A DNA stretch of 47,487 bases from Deltaproteobacteria bacterium. Its GTDB lineage: Bacteria > Myxococcota_A > Polyangia > Haliangiales > SHYZ01. The position numbers and the translations under genes are program-made. Below the pieces are notes generated by a model. The model saw nothing but the letters and a program-made list of their open reading frames with translations, did no database searches and was not told the origin of the DNA. Shown piece after piece: positions 1 to 10,453 of the stretch. Numbering within the stretch: the stretch's first letter is position 1; each line of letters starts with the position of its first letter. The DNA lies in contig JACQUZ010000106.1 in the NCBI GenBank assembly GCA_016210055.1, positions 1-47,487 on the forward strand, in the 5' to 3' direction.

Positions 1-2
1 CC

Positions 3-2265
<2,263 letters not shown>

Positions 2266-2331
2266 CGGCGGGCCGCATAAGATCGGAAGGGTCCGTGCAC
2301 CAATGAGTAGATATGCGCCGCCGAGCCGGGG

Positions 2332-2340
2332 TAAAATAAT
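2332..2340 (+). promoter_or_regulatory. Putative -10 of a leaderless promoter for the DUF4388 gene
   Basis: TAAAAT at 2332-2337 (or AATAAT at 2335-2340) lies 9 (or 6) nt before the TTG start at 2347, with no Shine-Dalgarno sequence between. No convincing -35 is seen. Confidence 0.45.
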
Positions 2341-2346
2341 AACCGC

Positions 2347-3471
2347 TTGGCTCTCTCGGGCACCTTCTCGACAATGCCGTTCCCCGATCTCCTCCAGTGG
2401 CTCGGGGAAGCACGTCGTTCCGGAACCCTCACCGTGTCCTTGGACTCAGAAGAACGGTACCTCCGGGTGAGGGAGGGGCAGCTCATCGCCCTAGGCTCGG
2501 ATGATCCGCGATCGCGCGACTTGGCCCGACTCGTCTTGGCGCGCGGCCTGATCGACGAGGTGCGCTTAAAGCGCGTGATCGAGGGCAAGGAACGCTCGCG
2601 GAGATCTCTTCGCGCCATCCTCGTCGACGACGGGCACGTGCCCGCGGCGGCCCTTCATGCCGCTCTGAGGGCCCATGCCAAGGATGTCGTCCTTCAGTCG
2701 TTCCTCTGGTACGACGGCCGTTTCCTGTTCAGCGACGCGGGGACCGATCCGCTCCTCGACGAGGCGGCGCCCCCAGATGCAGAGCTGCCCATAGAGCCAC
2801 CCATCTCCACGCGCGAGGTGCTCATGGATGGCATGCGGCGCCTGGACGAGTGGAAGCGCATCGCGGAGGTGATTCCGTCGGACTACACCATGGTGCACGC
2901 CGTGGGGCGGGCTCCTGACCTGCCGATCCTGGAGCTCCTCGCGGATTGCGCCGAGCCGCTCGCCGTGGGAGAGCTCTTCCTCCGGGTCACGCGCCCTCGT
3001 TTTGAGGTGATTCAGGAGCTTTTCGAGGCGTGGCACCGGGGGCTCTTGGCCATTGACTCGCCGCCGCAGCAGATCGCAAAAGATCGCAAGGCGAGCCCCA
3101 TCGACATGCTGGTGCATACGGCCCGAACGCTTCTCGAGGAGAAGCAATTCGACGAGGCCACGGCCTTGCTCAGGAGTGCTCTCGACCTGGATCCCTACCA
3201 CGCGGAGGCCAAGCAACTTCTGCACCGTGCCCGTGCGGACCAGCTCGAGGACATGTACCACCAATTCCCGCCGTACCGCGTGCCCATCTTCTCCGCAGGG
3301 CCGGACCGGCTCCAAGCCATGGCGCTCTCTCCGCGCGAGCGCTTCCTCCTCTCGAGGATGGACGGGCGCTGGGATATCGGGGCGTTGTGCGTGATGACGC
3401 CCCTCGGTGAGTTGGAGACACTCAGAGCGCTCAAGAAGTTTCACCACGCAGGGCTTGTCGTCCTACGGTGA
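2347..3471 (+). CDS. DUF4388 (PATAN-type) domain protein with TPR-like segment
   Basis: A 374-residue cytoplasmic protein. The N-terminus MALSGTFSTMPFPDLLQWL is the conserved opening of DUF4388/PATAN domains, which occur in gliding, chemotaxis and Ser/Thr-kinase signalling proteins of Myxococcota and cyanobacteria. That conserved opening fixes the start at a TTG codon. Residues about 255-300 look like a TPR hairpin (HTARTLLEEKQFDEATALL, then DLDPYHAEAKQLL). The C-terminus (LSPRERFLLSRMDGRWDI) resembles the small winged-helix tail common in these proteins. It ends convergently with, and overlaps by 9 bases, an MglA-like GTPase gene, a functionally plausible neighbour. Exact partner unknown. 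Confidence 0.85.
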   Translation: MALSGTFSTMPFPDLLQWLGEARRSGTLTVSLDSEERYLRVREGQLIALGSDDPRSRDLARLVLARGLIDEVRLKRVIEGKERSRRSLRAILVDDGHVPAAALHAALRAHAKDVVLQSFLWYDGRFLFSDAGTDPLLDEAAPPDAELPIEPPISTREVLMDGMRRLDEWKRIAEVIPSDYTMVHAVGRAPDLPILELLADCAEPLAVGELFLRVTRPRFEVIQELFEAWHRGLLAIDSPPQQIAKDRKASPIDMLVHTARTLLEEKQFDEATALLRSALDLDPYHAEAKQLLHRARADQLEDMYHQFPPYRVPIFSAGPDRLQAMALSPRERFLLSRMDGRWDIGALCVMTPLGELETLRALKKFHHAGLVVLR

Positions 3472-4629
3472 CCCCTTCCTGAGCTCCTCGGCACGGAGCG
3501 CGAAATCGGCGAGGAAGAAGAGCGCGAAGATGGCGTCGGTCGAAGTCACCGCTCCCCCAGATTGCGCGCGCCCTTCTGCTTCGCGGAAGCTCAGGAAGCG
3601 ATTCGCAGGGATCCCCGTCAAGAGAGCGGCCAGCGCAGGCGCCTCATCGGCGCTCCTGGCGAGCGAGCCCGCGAGCTTGGCGGACAGGTCGCGAAACGCC
3701 CCTGCCACGTGCTTGATGGCGGAAGCCCAGCCGCCCTGCTCGATGTCGTTCTCGACGCCGACGAGGGCTTCTCGAGCGTTTCCCGGTGGCAGCAGGTCGC
3801 CGAGACTGCGGGCGGGCGCGGCCGAGGACGGGAGACGGAACAGGCCCGAAGGACGGGTTTCGGGGGACAGCTTTTCGATCGCGTCGGCGACTTCTCCCAG
3901 GGAGCTCAGCGTGGCACCTGCTTCCGACGCGGCTTGCGGCGGAATCGTGTGGACGGAGCGCCTGGGCCGGGTCGGGTCAAAGCTCCCAGGAACCGGCGTG
4001 AGGTCAGTAGGAACGGGTGCAATATCGGGCGAGCCCTGCGACGTGCTCTTGCGGCGGACATCGCTGATCACCACCGACGTGATCGCCTTGAGCGCTTCGA
4101 AGATGCCGGTCCCCTTGGTGGCCACGGTCTCGAACGCGGGCACCTTGTGTTGGTTCAGGCGCGAGTCGAGCTCCTCGACGGAGATGGCGTTGGGCGCATC
4201 CCGCTTGTTGTACTGCAGCACGAAGGGGACGTTCTTGAGCGCGAGCCCTTGCTCGCGCAGGTTCTCCACGAGATTCTCGAGGCTTTCGACGTTGGCGGAG
4301 AGACGGTCCCGCTGCGAGTCGGCGACGAAGACAACCCCATCGGCGCCCGTGAGGACCAGCTTTCTCGTCGAGTTGTAGTGCACCTGGCCAGGCACCGTAT
4401 AAAGCTGCACCCGCACCGAGAACCCTCGAAGCTTGGGGAGCTTGACGGGAAGGAAGTCGAAGTAGAGCGTGCGATCCACTCCCGTGGCTAGGGAGACGAG
4501 TTGCCCGCGAGAGTCAGGCTTCAGGGCGCGATGGATGAACTGCAACGAGCTCGTCTTGCCGCCGAGACCAGGGCCGTAATAAACGACCTTAATAGCGATC
4601 TCTCGCGAGAGCAGGTTAAAGCTCGACAC
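3463..4629 (-). CDS. MglA-like small Ras-family GTPase with C-terminal extension
   Basis: Residues 1-200 form an MglA-type GTPase: P-loop GPGLGGKTSS (19-28), switch/G3 region YTVPGQ (77-82) with the Asp of canonical DxxG replaced as in MglA relatives, and NKRD (141-144) for guanine recognition. MglA is about 195 residues; this protein has 388. The extra 190 residues comprise a Pro/Ser/Thr-rich linker (200-240) and a helical domain rich in Ala and Leu that I do not recognise. MglA proteins set cell polarity and motility in Myxococcota; this paralogue may report on a different output. The start is GTG, chosen because the GTPase motif begins at once and a -10 hexamer lies 8 nt upstream. Confidence 0.9.
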   Translation of the reverse strand: MSSFNLLSREIAIKVVYYGPGLGGKTSSLQFIHRALKPDSRGQLVSLATGVDRTLYFDFLPVKLPKLRGFSVRVQLYTVPGQVHYNSTRKLVLTGADGVVFVADSQRDRLSANVESLENLVENLREQGLALKNVPFVLQYNKRDAPNAISVEELDSRLNQHKVPAFETVATKGTGIFEALKAITSVVISDVRRKSTSQGSPDIAPVPTDLTPVPGSFDPTRPRRSVHTIPPQAASEAGATLSSLGEVADAIEKLSPETRPSGLFRLPSSAAPARSLGDLLPPGNAREALVGVENDIEQGGWASAIKHVAGAFRDLSAKLAGSLARSADEAPALAALLTGIPANRFLSFREAEGRAQSGGAVTSTDAIFALFFLADFALRAEELRKGSP

Positions 4630-4637
4630 AGGTCAAA

Positions 4638-4643
4638 ATCGTA
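4638..4643 (-). promoter_or_regulatory. Extended -10 (TGA-TACGAT) of leaderless promoter for the MglA-like gene
   Basis: On the minus strand TACGAT, preceded by TGA (an extended -10), ends 8 nt before the GTG start at 4629, with no Shine-Dalgarno sequence in between. This spacing puts the transcription start at or next to the GTG. Confidence 0.55.
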
Positions 4644-4767
4644 TCATGCGGGCGCCAAAAACGCCTCATTTTCAATGGGCATCGTCGTGCGGCCTTTTCA
4701 GAGATCCGACGCCGAAGGGGCTTCCACTCGCACGAGCCTTGCATTTTCTTCGCGGATAGAGGTTTGG

Positions 4768-5259
4768 ATGGCGAGGCGGATCCTTGTTCCTGTAGTTCCT
4801 TCCGAGCGATTTTACGACGCCGTGGTCGCCGCAGGTGACCTCATGGCATCCGAGGGTGGCCTTCTCACATTCCTATTTACGAGCGTGCGCCCGCCCCCTC
4901 TCGTTTTGGAGAAGACCGAGGGGCAGCACGAGTCATTCACGGAGGTGGTTCCGGAGCGGGGCGACCCAGAGGAGTTGGAGGAATGGCAGGCGGACATGCG
5001 CCACGGGCTGGCGGATGCTCGAGAGCTCCTGTACGAGAGGGGAATTGGCGACGACCAGGTGAACTACATCTTCGCCGACTTCGAGACGCCCACCGCACAG
5101 GCCATCACCGACGAAGCGGCGGCCGGGGCGTATGACCTGGTAGTCCTCGCTCGTGGGTACCTCGTGGACCTTCCGGAAATCGCCGGCGAAGCAGGGGGCG
5201 ACCTCTTGGAAGCGGTGCAAGCCCTCGAGGGCGATGGTGTTCGCCTGCTGGTGACTTAG
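4768..5259 (+). CDS. UspA-like (universal stress) domain protein
   Basis: A 163-residue single-domain protein. It opens with MARRILVPVVPSERFYDAVVAAGDL and has the alternating alpha/beta pattern of UspA, including YDLVVLARGYLVDL near the C-terminus. The usual ATP-binding GxxG...G(S/T) signature is not evident in the last third, so it probably belongs to the non-nucleotide-binding branch. The ATG at 4768 is preceded by AGAGG with suitable spacing; the frame is open further upstream, but that part looks non-coding and runs into the divergent GTPase gene. Function beyond the fold is unknown. Confidence 0.75.
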   Translation: MARRILVPVVPSERFYDAVVAAGDLMASEGGLLTFLFTSVRPPPLVLEKTEGQHESFTEVVPERGDPEELEEWQADMRHGLADARELLYERGIGDDQVNYIFADFETPTAQAITDEAAAGAYDLVVLARGYLVDLPEIAGEAGGDLLEAVQALEGDGVRLLVT

Positions 5260-5273
5260 TGCCTGGGCGGCAC

Positions 5274-6584
5274 CTATCCCCGGCAGGTGGCTTCGATATC
5301 GTCGGGCTTCTTCGGAATGGAGGCCGTCAGGTTTCGATGCCCGTCGTCCGTCACGAGTACATCGTCCTCAATCCGGATGCCGATTCCCCGCATGTCGTCG
5401 GGCGCGGCTGAGTCGTCCCTGGGAATGTACAGGCCGGGTTCGATTGTGATGACCATCCCTTCCTCGAGGGGACGCGCCCTCCCGACGTCTGTCAAGTAGG
5501 CGCCTGCGTCGTGGACATCCATGCCGAGCCAGTGGGACGTCCGGTGCATGTAGTACTTGCGGTAGGATCCGTCGGCGATTCGCTCCTTGACCGTGCCCTG
5601 GAGCAGCCCGAGCTCGAGCATTCCCTCGACGAGGATTTCGATCGTCCGCTCGTGAATGTCGTCGATGGTCACGCCGGGGCGGGTCATTCGGATGGCCTCC
5701 TCCTGGGCGCGCAGCACGATCTCGTAGCAGCGGCGCTGGGGTGGCGTGAACCGGCCCCCGCACGGAAACGTTCGCGTGACGTCGGCGGTATACGACTGGA
5801 ATTCCGCACCGGCGTCGATCAGGACGAGCGTGCCGGCGGCGAGAAGGGCGTCGTTCTCGGTATAGTGGAGAATCGTCGCGTTGTCGCCGCTCCCCACAAT
5901 GGTGTCATAGCCTGGGCCGCTGGCTCCGTGGCGACGGAACGTGTAGTTCACGAGGGCTTCGAGCTCGTACTCCCACGCCCCTGGTTTCGCCGCGCGCATG
6001 GCCGCCACGTGGGCCTCATGAGTGATGGCCACCGCGCGGGCCAAGTGCTCGAGCTCCTCGGGACTCTTGCGGAGCCGCAGCTCATGCAGGATGCAGCGTG
6101 GGTCCACGACTCGCTTTGGAGGACTCCCCATGCGTCGCTCGGCGAGCCGCATGCGCGCGATGAGGGATGCGACCTGGGCGTCGAGCTCCGCGTCCAGGCC
6201 CAGGGAGTAGTGCAAGTCGTCCACTCCTGCGAGGAGCGTCGGGAGCCGGGTGGAGAGCTCCTGGATCGGATACGCTGCGTCCACGCCGAAGTCCCGGCAG
6301 GCTCCATCGGGTCCGGCCCGCCGTCCTTCCCACGTTTCCCGCTCCGGGTCCCGCGGACGCACGAACAGGATCGCCCGCTCCTTCGCTGCCCCAGGGCAAA
6401 GGACCAGTGCGCTTTCTGGCTCGGCGAAGCCGGTGAGGTAAAGGATGTCGGAGGATTGCCGGAACGGGAAGGTCACGTCTCCGTTGCGCGTCTTCTCGGA
6501 AGGTGCGCGAAACAGGGCCACCGAGCGGGGGCCCATTCCGTCCATGAAACGCCCTCGCCGGGCGGCATGCGCGGCTCTTGACAT
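5274..6584 (-). CDS. pepP: Xaa-Pro aminopeptidase, M24B (PepP-like)
   Basis: A 436-residue cytosolic metallopeptidase that removes N-terminal residues preceding proline. The N-terminal creatinase-like domain includes FPFRQSSDILYLTGF, a PepP hallmark. The catalytic pita-bread domain shows the five metal ligands in order: Asp in LVLIDAGAEFQSYTADVTRTF (two), His in MHRTSHWLGMDVHD, Glu in ITIEPGLYIP and Glu in GIRIEDDVLVT. Length is normal for the family. The ATG lies 6 nt after TACAAG, with TTGAGT 17 nt further upstream, so it may be leaderless. It converges on the UspA-like gene with a 14-base gap. Confidence 0.95.
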   Translation of the reverse strand: MSRAAHAARRGRFMDGMGPRSVALFRAPSEKTRNGDVTFPFRQSSDILYLTGFAEPESALVLCPGAAKERAILFVRPRDPERETWEGRRAGPDGACRDFGVDAAYPIQELSTRLPTLLAGVDDLHYSLGLDAELDAQVASLIARMRLAERRMGSPPKRVVDPRCILHELRLRKSPEELEHLARAVAITHEAHVAAMRAAKPGAWEYELEALVNYTFRRHGASGPGYDTIVGSGDNATILHYTENDALLAAGTLVLIDAGAEFQSYTADVTRTFPCGGRFTPPQRRCYEIVLRAQEEAIRMTRPGVTIDDIHERTIEILVEGMLELGLLQGTVKERIADGSYRKYYMHRTSHWLGMDVHDAGAYLTDVGRARPLEEGMVITIEPGLYIPRDDSAAPDDMRGIGIRIEDDVLVTDDGHRNLTASIPKKPDDIEATCRG

Positions 6585-6590
6585 GACCCT

Positions 6591-6619
6591 CTTGTATCGT
6601 GAGGACGCCCTTTACTCAA
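6591..6619 (-). promoter_or_regulatory. pepP: Promoter of the PepP-like gene (TTGAGT-17-TACAAG)
   Basis: On the minus strand TTGAGT (6619-6614) and TACAAG (6596-6591) are separated by 17 nt. The -10 ends 6 nt before the ATG at 6584, which fits a leaderless start. Confidence 0.5.
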
Positions 6620-6710
6620 ACGATCACACCCGGACATGGGACCTCCGGTTCCACGTCCGAGGAACTCGCCGGTCACATGTCGTGGTGTTCCGCTTGCATC
6701 GAGTGGTGGC

Positions 6711-7232
6711 GTGGCGCCAGAGATCGACGACACCCTAGTGACGCACGTGGCCCGCAGGCTGCAAGGCTCGCGCACTCCAGGTGCGGCATCCGGGGCGTCG
6801 GCGGAGCGGCTCTTGCGCGAGCAACCCGAGGTGCTGGCGTTCGTGCTCGCGGGCACCGCGCAGCTCAACGCGGAGAGCCGCGCTGTTGGGGTGTTCCTGG
6901 GCGACGTCATCTTTGAGTCCTTTCGGTTGGCGGGGAGGGACCCGCGCGCTCTTCGGACGACCGCGTTCGTGACCGCTCTGCGCGAGAACCGGGAGATGGC
7001 GCTGCGCGTCGGGCAAGCTCACGATCGATTTGCCGAGCGCTACCTCAAGCACTCCAACACGCTGCGCCAACCCGCGCTAATCCGCTACGTGACCGGCCTG
7101 CTCCTCGAGCCAGAGGAGGCGAGTCGCCACGAGATCCCTCGGGATGACTTGGGGCCCTTGTTCATCGTGCTCAAGTCCGTGATCGATGTGCTCGACACGG
7201 ACAGCACCACGGGCCTGGAAGTCGGGGCTTGA
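6711..7232 (+). CDS. Uncharacterised alpha-helical protein
   Basis: I do not recognise this 173-residue protein. It is predominantly helical with regular Leu/Ala/Arg spacing (for example EVLAFVLAGTAQLNAESRAV), has no signal peptide or membrane segment, and ends in an acidic tail. The frame is open upstream to an ATG at 6636, but codons before 6711 look non-coding. I chose the GTG that begins VAPEIDDTLV, without a clear Shine-Dalgarno sequence, so the start is uncertain. It is divergent from the aminopeptidase gene and converges on the hybrid kinase gene with a 12-base gap. Third-position GC bias supports real coding. Confidence 0.6.
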   Translation: MAPEIDDTLVTHVARRLQGSRTPGAASGASAERLLREQPEVLAFVLAGTAQLNAESRAVGVFLGDVIFESFRLAGRDPRALRTTAFVTALRENREMALRVGQAHDRFAERYLKHSNTLRQPALIRYVTGLLLEPEEASRHEIPRDDLGPLFIVLKSVIDVLDTDSTTGLEVGA

Positions 7233-7244
7233 GCGGCCCCGCCC

Positions 7245-9110
7245 CTACGTCAGGACCGGAGCGCTCTTGACGCGCGCCTGTACCAGCGCCTGCACCTTGG
7301 ACAAGTCAAACGGCTTGTCGATGAACCGGTTCGGCAGGTGAGCCAGGAACTCGCGCGTCTTCCTGGTGAATGTTCCGCCAGTCATGAAAATCACGCGCTC
7401 CGCGAGCGCGGGATCGGACTCGAGGAGCGCGGAGTGCATGTCGATGCCGCTCATCTCCGACATCATGAGGTCGCAGAAGATGACGTCGAAGCTCCCGTCG
7501 GCGCCGAGGATTTCCAACGCCTCGCGGCCACTCGAGGCGCTGACGACGTCGTGCAAAGGCTCGAGGACGCGGCAAAGCGCCCGTGCGATGGCGGGCTCAT
7601 CGTCGATTACGAGCACCCGACCGCGGCGGCCGACCGCTCTTTCCCTGGCGGGAACCGTTGACCCGCTGCGGAGCGACGCATGCTCGGCGCCCGTTGGTCC
7701 GGGCGGCAGGACGACACGGAAGGTTGTTCCTCTGCCGACCTCGCTCACGACTTCGATCCTTCCGCCGAGGGAGTTCAGGATACCGCGGCAGATCGACAGG
7801 CCCAGCCCCGTGCCTACGCCTACCGGCTTTGTCGTGAAGAAGGGATCGAAGATGCGCTCGAGCAAGTGGGGGGGAATCCCTTCCCCGGTGTCCTTGACCT
7901 CGACGAGCGCGAATCCCCCCTCTGCTGTCCGTGCCGTGACTTGGATCTCGTGTTGGTCGGGATTGCCCTCGGCAATCGCCTGAACGGCGTTGACCAAGAG
8001 GTTCAAGAAGACCTGGCTGAGGCGGGCACCGTTGGCCTGTACCTTGGGCACCTCACCGTAGTTCCGGCTCAGGCGGGCGCGATGCCGGATTTCGCCGCTC
8101 GCCATGTGGAGCGTCGACTCGAGCACTTGGATCACGTCGACTTCCGAGCGGGGTTCGCTGTCCGCACGGGAAAAGGCCCTCAGATCCCGCACGATCACGC
8201 CCACGCGCTCGACCCCCTCCCGGACCTCGTCGATGAGTTTCGTGATGGCACTCTCCTCGGGCAGCTCCACGCTCTTGGAGATTTCTTTTCCGAGGAGGTT
8301 GAGGTTGAGGAGCGCGTACGTAAGTGGGTTGTTGATCTCGTGGGCAACTCCAGCTGCCAGGGTCCCCAGCGCCGCGAGGCGATCAGCCTCGAGCAGCCGC
8401 TGCTCGGTCTCCTTGACCGCCGTCTCGGCGCGTTTCTGCTCCGTCACATCGACGGCCACGCCGAGCACGCCGGTGAGCTCGCCGTTTTCGCCATGGGTCG
8501 GCACGTAGAGGACATCGTAGTGGAATGACTGAGGAACGAGCTCCACGTGGGCAACGAACTGCTCGCCCATCATGGCCCTCCGAACTGACGCCAGGACCTG
8601 GGGCTGGTCCGAATAAACGTCAAGCACCGACTTGCCGAGCAACTCTCTTGGCCTCAGCCCGAGCGCGGCTAACCCTCGCCCCTCCGAAAGCGTGAAGACA
8701 CCTTGTCGGTCGAAGGCAAAGAGGACAATGGGAACGTGGTGGATGATCGTGTGGAGCTGTTCCTCCACGGATCTTACGGCCATCTTGCACGCGGTGACGT
8801 CTCGGCCGGCGCACAGCGTTTCCTCGGACCCAGGGATCGCCGAGTGGCGGAAGGAGATCCATCGGTACGATCCATCCTTGCAGCGCATGCGAACATCGAG
8901 CGCGTCGCCCCTTACGCCGGCGAGCTGAGCGTCGTCGGGGTGCACGAGCTCTGCGAAAGAGACGCCGACGAGCTCGGTTTCCCTGTAGCCGAGGATCCGG
9001 CTCCAAGCCGGGTTGGTCCTTTTCAGCGTGCCGTCGGCGCCCACAATACACAGGAGGTCAGGCGCGGCGAGGAAGAGCACTTGGTCCGAACTGGGGCAGG
9101 GGTGGGTCAC
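7245..9110 (-). CDS. PAS-domain hybrid sensor histidine kinase with C-terminal receiver
   Basis: A 621-residue soluble two-component sensor. Order: PAS (APDLLCIVGADGTLKRTNPAW), a PAC-like segment, a second PAS (about 130-240), HisKA with the phospho-acceptor His in LGTLAAGVAHEINNPL, HATPase with the N box LLVNAVQAI and G boxes DTGEGIP and GTGLGLSICRGIL, then a REC domain with acceptor Asp in FDVIFCDLMM and conserved Lys in FIDKPFD. There is no membrane segment, so it should sense a cytoplasmic cue and relay phosphate His to Asp. The GTG at 9110 was chosen because TTGCAC-17-CAATCT lies just upstream; the frame is open to 9212, which would collide with the divergent peptide gene. Confidence 0.93.
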   Translation of the reverse strand: MTHPCPSSDQVLFLAAPDLLCIVGADGTLKRTNPAWSRILGYRETELVGVSFAELVHPDDAQLAGVRGDALDVRMRCKDGSYRWISFRHSAIPGSEETLCAGRDVTACKMAVRSVEEQLHTIIHHVPIVLFAFDRQGVFTLSEGRGLAALGLRPRELLGKSVLDVYSDQPQVLASVRRAMMGEQFVAHVELVPQSFHYDVLYVPTHGENGELTGVLGVAVDVTEQKRAETAVKETEQRLLEADRLAALGTLAAGVAHEINNPLTYALLNLNLLGKEISKSVELPEESAITKLIDEVREGVERVGVIVRDLRAFSRADSEPRSEVDVIQVLESTLHMASGEIRHRARLSRNYGEVPKVQANGARLSQVFLNLLVNAVQAIAEGNPDQHEIQVTARTAEGGFALVEVKDTGEGIPPHLLERIFDPFFTTKPVGVGTGLGLSICRGILNSLGGRIEVVSEVGRGTTFRVVLPPGPTGAEHASLRSGSTVPARERAVGRRGRVLVIDDEPAIARALCRVLEPLHDVVSASSGREALEILGADGSFDVIFCDLMMSEMSGIDMHSALLESDPALAERVIFMTGGTFTRKTREFLAHLPNRFIDKPFDLSKVQALVQARVKSAPVLT

Positions 9111-9119
9111 GGCCCCCCA

Positions 9120-9148
9120 AGATTGGAGCAAGCTTGAGAAGCGTGCAA
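9120..9148 (-). promoter_or_regulatory. Promoter of the hybrid histidine kinase gene (TTGCAC-17-CAATCT)
   Basis: On the minus strand TTGCAC and CAATCT are spaced by 17 nt, and the -10 ends 9 nt before the GTG at 9110. The only purine-rich stretch between is a G run directly next to the start. Confidence 0.45.
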
Positions 9149-9210
9149 CTTCCGCCCATGAAAAGGACCCCGTGCGGCACGTCGGTTGCGTGGCCTCAGT
9201 TCGAGGACCC

Positions 9211-9372
9211 ATGGGTACTTTGTGTTGGCTTTTCGCTGTGGTCTTCTTCGTGGCTTGGCTCTTGGGAATTGGTGGCGTGTACGACGGAGGCGGGATGGTT
9301 CATGTCCTGCTTATCCTGGCTGTCCTCGCCGCCGTATTCAACCTGATAACCGGGCGGAAACCGGTTTCGTGA
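9211..9372 (+). CDS. Small lmo0937-family membrane protein
   Basis: A 53-residue peptide with two hydrophobic helices (LCWLFAVVFFVAWLLGI and VHVLLILAVLAAVFNLI) joined by a Gly-rich turn, ending in a basic ITGRKP tail. This is the pattern of the lmo0937 family of small membrane proteins often found in stress-related gene groups. GAGGA lies 5 nt before the ATG. It is followed after 8 bases by the DUF1540 gene and then by the DUF72 gene with a 1-base overlap, so the three probably form one transcript. The function of the family is not known. Confidence 0.8.
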   Translation: MGTLCWLFAVVFFVAWLLGIGGVYDGGGMVHVLLILAVLAAVFNLITGRKPVS

Positions 9373-9380
9373 GGTGAGGA

Positions 9381-9563
9381 ATGGAACGCAAGGGGACGTT
9401 ACCTGTCATCGACGCTGGTCACGTGGCGAACTGCCTGGCGACCGATTGCCAGCACAACCGCGAGCGTGCCTGCCATGCCCCGAACGGGGTTCAAATCGTT
9501 TTTCACGGTGATCACGCAGACTGCAACACGTACACCAGGAACATGCACGTAGTCCCCGCGTGA
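9381..9563 (+). CDS. DUF1540 small metal-binding protein
   Basis: A 60-residue protein with the DUF1540 Cys pattern: VANCLATDCQHNRERACHA followed by ADCNTYTR. The four conserved cysteines, with nearby His, probably bind a metal ion; the biological role is undescribed. The GGTGAG before the ATG is a good ribosome-binding site. Its TGA stop shares one base with the ATG of the DUF72 gene, which indicates translational coupling. Confidence 0.85.
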   Translation: MERKGTLPVIDAGHVANCLATDCQHNRERACHAPNGVQIVFHGDHADCNTYTRNMHVVPA

Positions 9564-10435
9564 TGGCCGCTTGGATCGGGACCTGCGGCTGGAGTTACCC
9601 GCATTGGCGGGGCACGTTTTATCCCAGCGACCTACCGAAGCGAAGATGGCTTGCCTTTGCGGCAGAGCGCTTGGATGCCATTGAGATTAACGCCACGTTC
9701 TATGGGAGCATGCGCCATCCTCGCGCGCTTTCGCGCTGGCGTTCCGACGTGGAAGAGGTGCGACCGGGAGGCGAGTTCCGCTTCACGATCAAGGGTAGCC
9801 GCTTCGTGACCCACGTGCGGCGACTTCGGGAACCAGCGGTGCCCTTGGCGAATTTCTTCTCGACTGGGGTTCTGCTCCTCGGTGATGCGCTCGGTCCGAT
9901 CCTGTGGCAGTTTCCGCCTACCCTTGCCCTCGACGAAGATCTGCTCGAGCGATTCCTGGAAGCGCTTCCCCGAACCGCGGCAGGCGCTCAGCGGCTCGCC
10001 GACCAAAGGGACGATAGGTTCCGCGATCGGGGGCCGTGCACGCTGGGGCCCGGCATGACGCCCAAATCACGCCTCTTGTACGCGCTGGAGCCGCGGCATG
10101 AGAGCTTTGGTTCCGATCGGTTCCTCTACATGTGCGAGCGCAACGCGGTCGCCGTCGTCGCCGCAGACCTTCGCGGAGGGGTGCGCCTCGACGTGGTGAC
10201 GGCTGGTCATGCGTACGGGCGACTTCATGGAAGCGGGCAGAAGCACACCAGCCAGTACAGCGATGCAGAGCTCGAGGCCTGGGCGAACCGGATCCGGTCG
10301 TGGCTTTCGCGCGGGATTCGGGAGGCGTACGTGCTCTTCAACAACGACGCCCACGGATACGCACCGCGGGATGCACTGAGGCTCAAGCAGATCGTTCGAC
10401 ACCACGCACTTCAGCCATCCCCTTTGGTTTCCTAG
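9563..10435 (+). CDS. DUF72 (YecE-like) TIM-barrel protein
   Basis: A 290-residue DUF72 protein. It begins WIGTCGWSYPHWRGTFYP, followed by the family segment LDAIEINATFYGS and, mid-protein, FRFTIKGSRFVTHVRRL. The later barrel strands are recognisable in LLYALEPRHESF, HAYGRLHGSG and EAYVLFNNDAHGYAPRDAL. DUF72 proteins adopt a TIM-barrel fold and often sit beside redox or Fe-S genes, but their reaction is unknown. Start chosen at the ATG overlapping the preceding TGA; a GTG one codon earlier is possible. It probably ends the lmo0937/DUF1540/DUF72 transcript, since the next gene has its own -10. Confidence 0.92.
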   Translation: MAAWIGTCGWSYPHWRGTFYPSDLPKRRWLAFAAERLDAIEINATFYGSMRHPRALSRWRSDVEEVRPGGEFRFTIKGSRFVTHVRRLREPAVPLANFFSTGVLLLGDALGPILWQFPPTLALDEDLLERFLEALPRTAAGAQRLADQRDDRFRDRGPCTLGPGMTPKSRLLYALEPRHESFGSDRFLYMCERNAVAVVAADLRGGVRLDVVTAGHAYGRLHGSGQKHTSQYSDAELEAWANRIRSWLSRGIREAYVLFNNDAHGYAPRDALRLKQIVRHHALQPSPLVS

Positions 10436-10441
10436 CCAGAG

Positions 10442-10447
10442 TAATCT
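10442..10447 (+). promoter_or_regulatory. -10 of leaderless promoter for the RlmI-like gene
   Basis: TAATCT ends 6 nt before the GTG start at 10454, with no Shine-Dalgarno sequence between, so the transcript probably begins at the start codon. Confidence 0.55.
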
Positions 10448-10453
10448 ACGTCC

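Noticed and set aside
4501..4767. N-terminal extension of the UspA-like protein.
   Set aside because: It would overlap the divergent GTPase gene and its promoter; the Usp fold begins at the ATG with a ribosome-binding site at 4768.
6599..6710. Possible Cys-rich upstream exon-like frame before the unknown 173-residue protein (for example a WCSACIEWW peptide in another frame).
   Set aside because: The frames shift without any joining mechanism, and codon bias is poor; treated as the intergenic region.
9111..9212. Histidine kinase start at 9212.
   Set aside because: It would overlap the divergent lmo0937-like start codon exactly at a CCATGG and has no promoter-like sequence; a -35/-10 pair sits just before the GTG at 9110.
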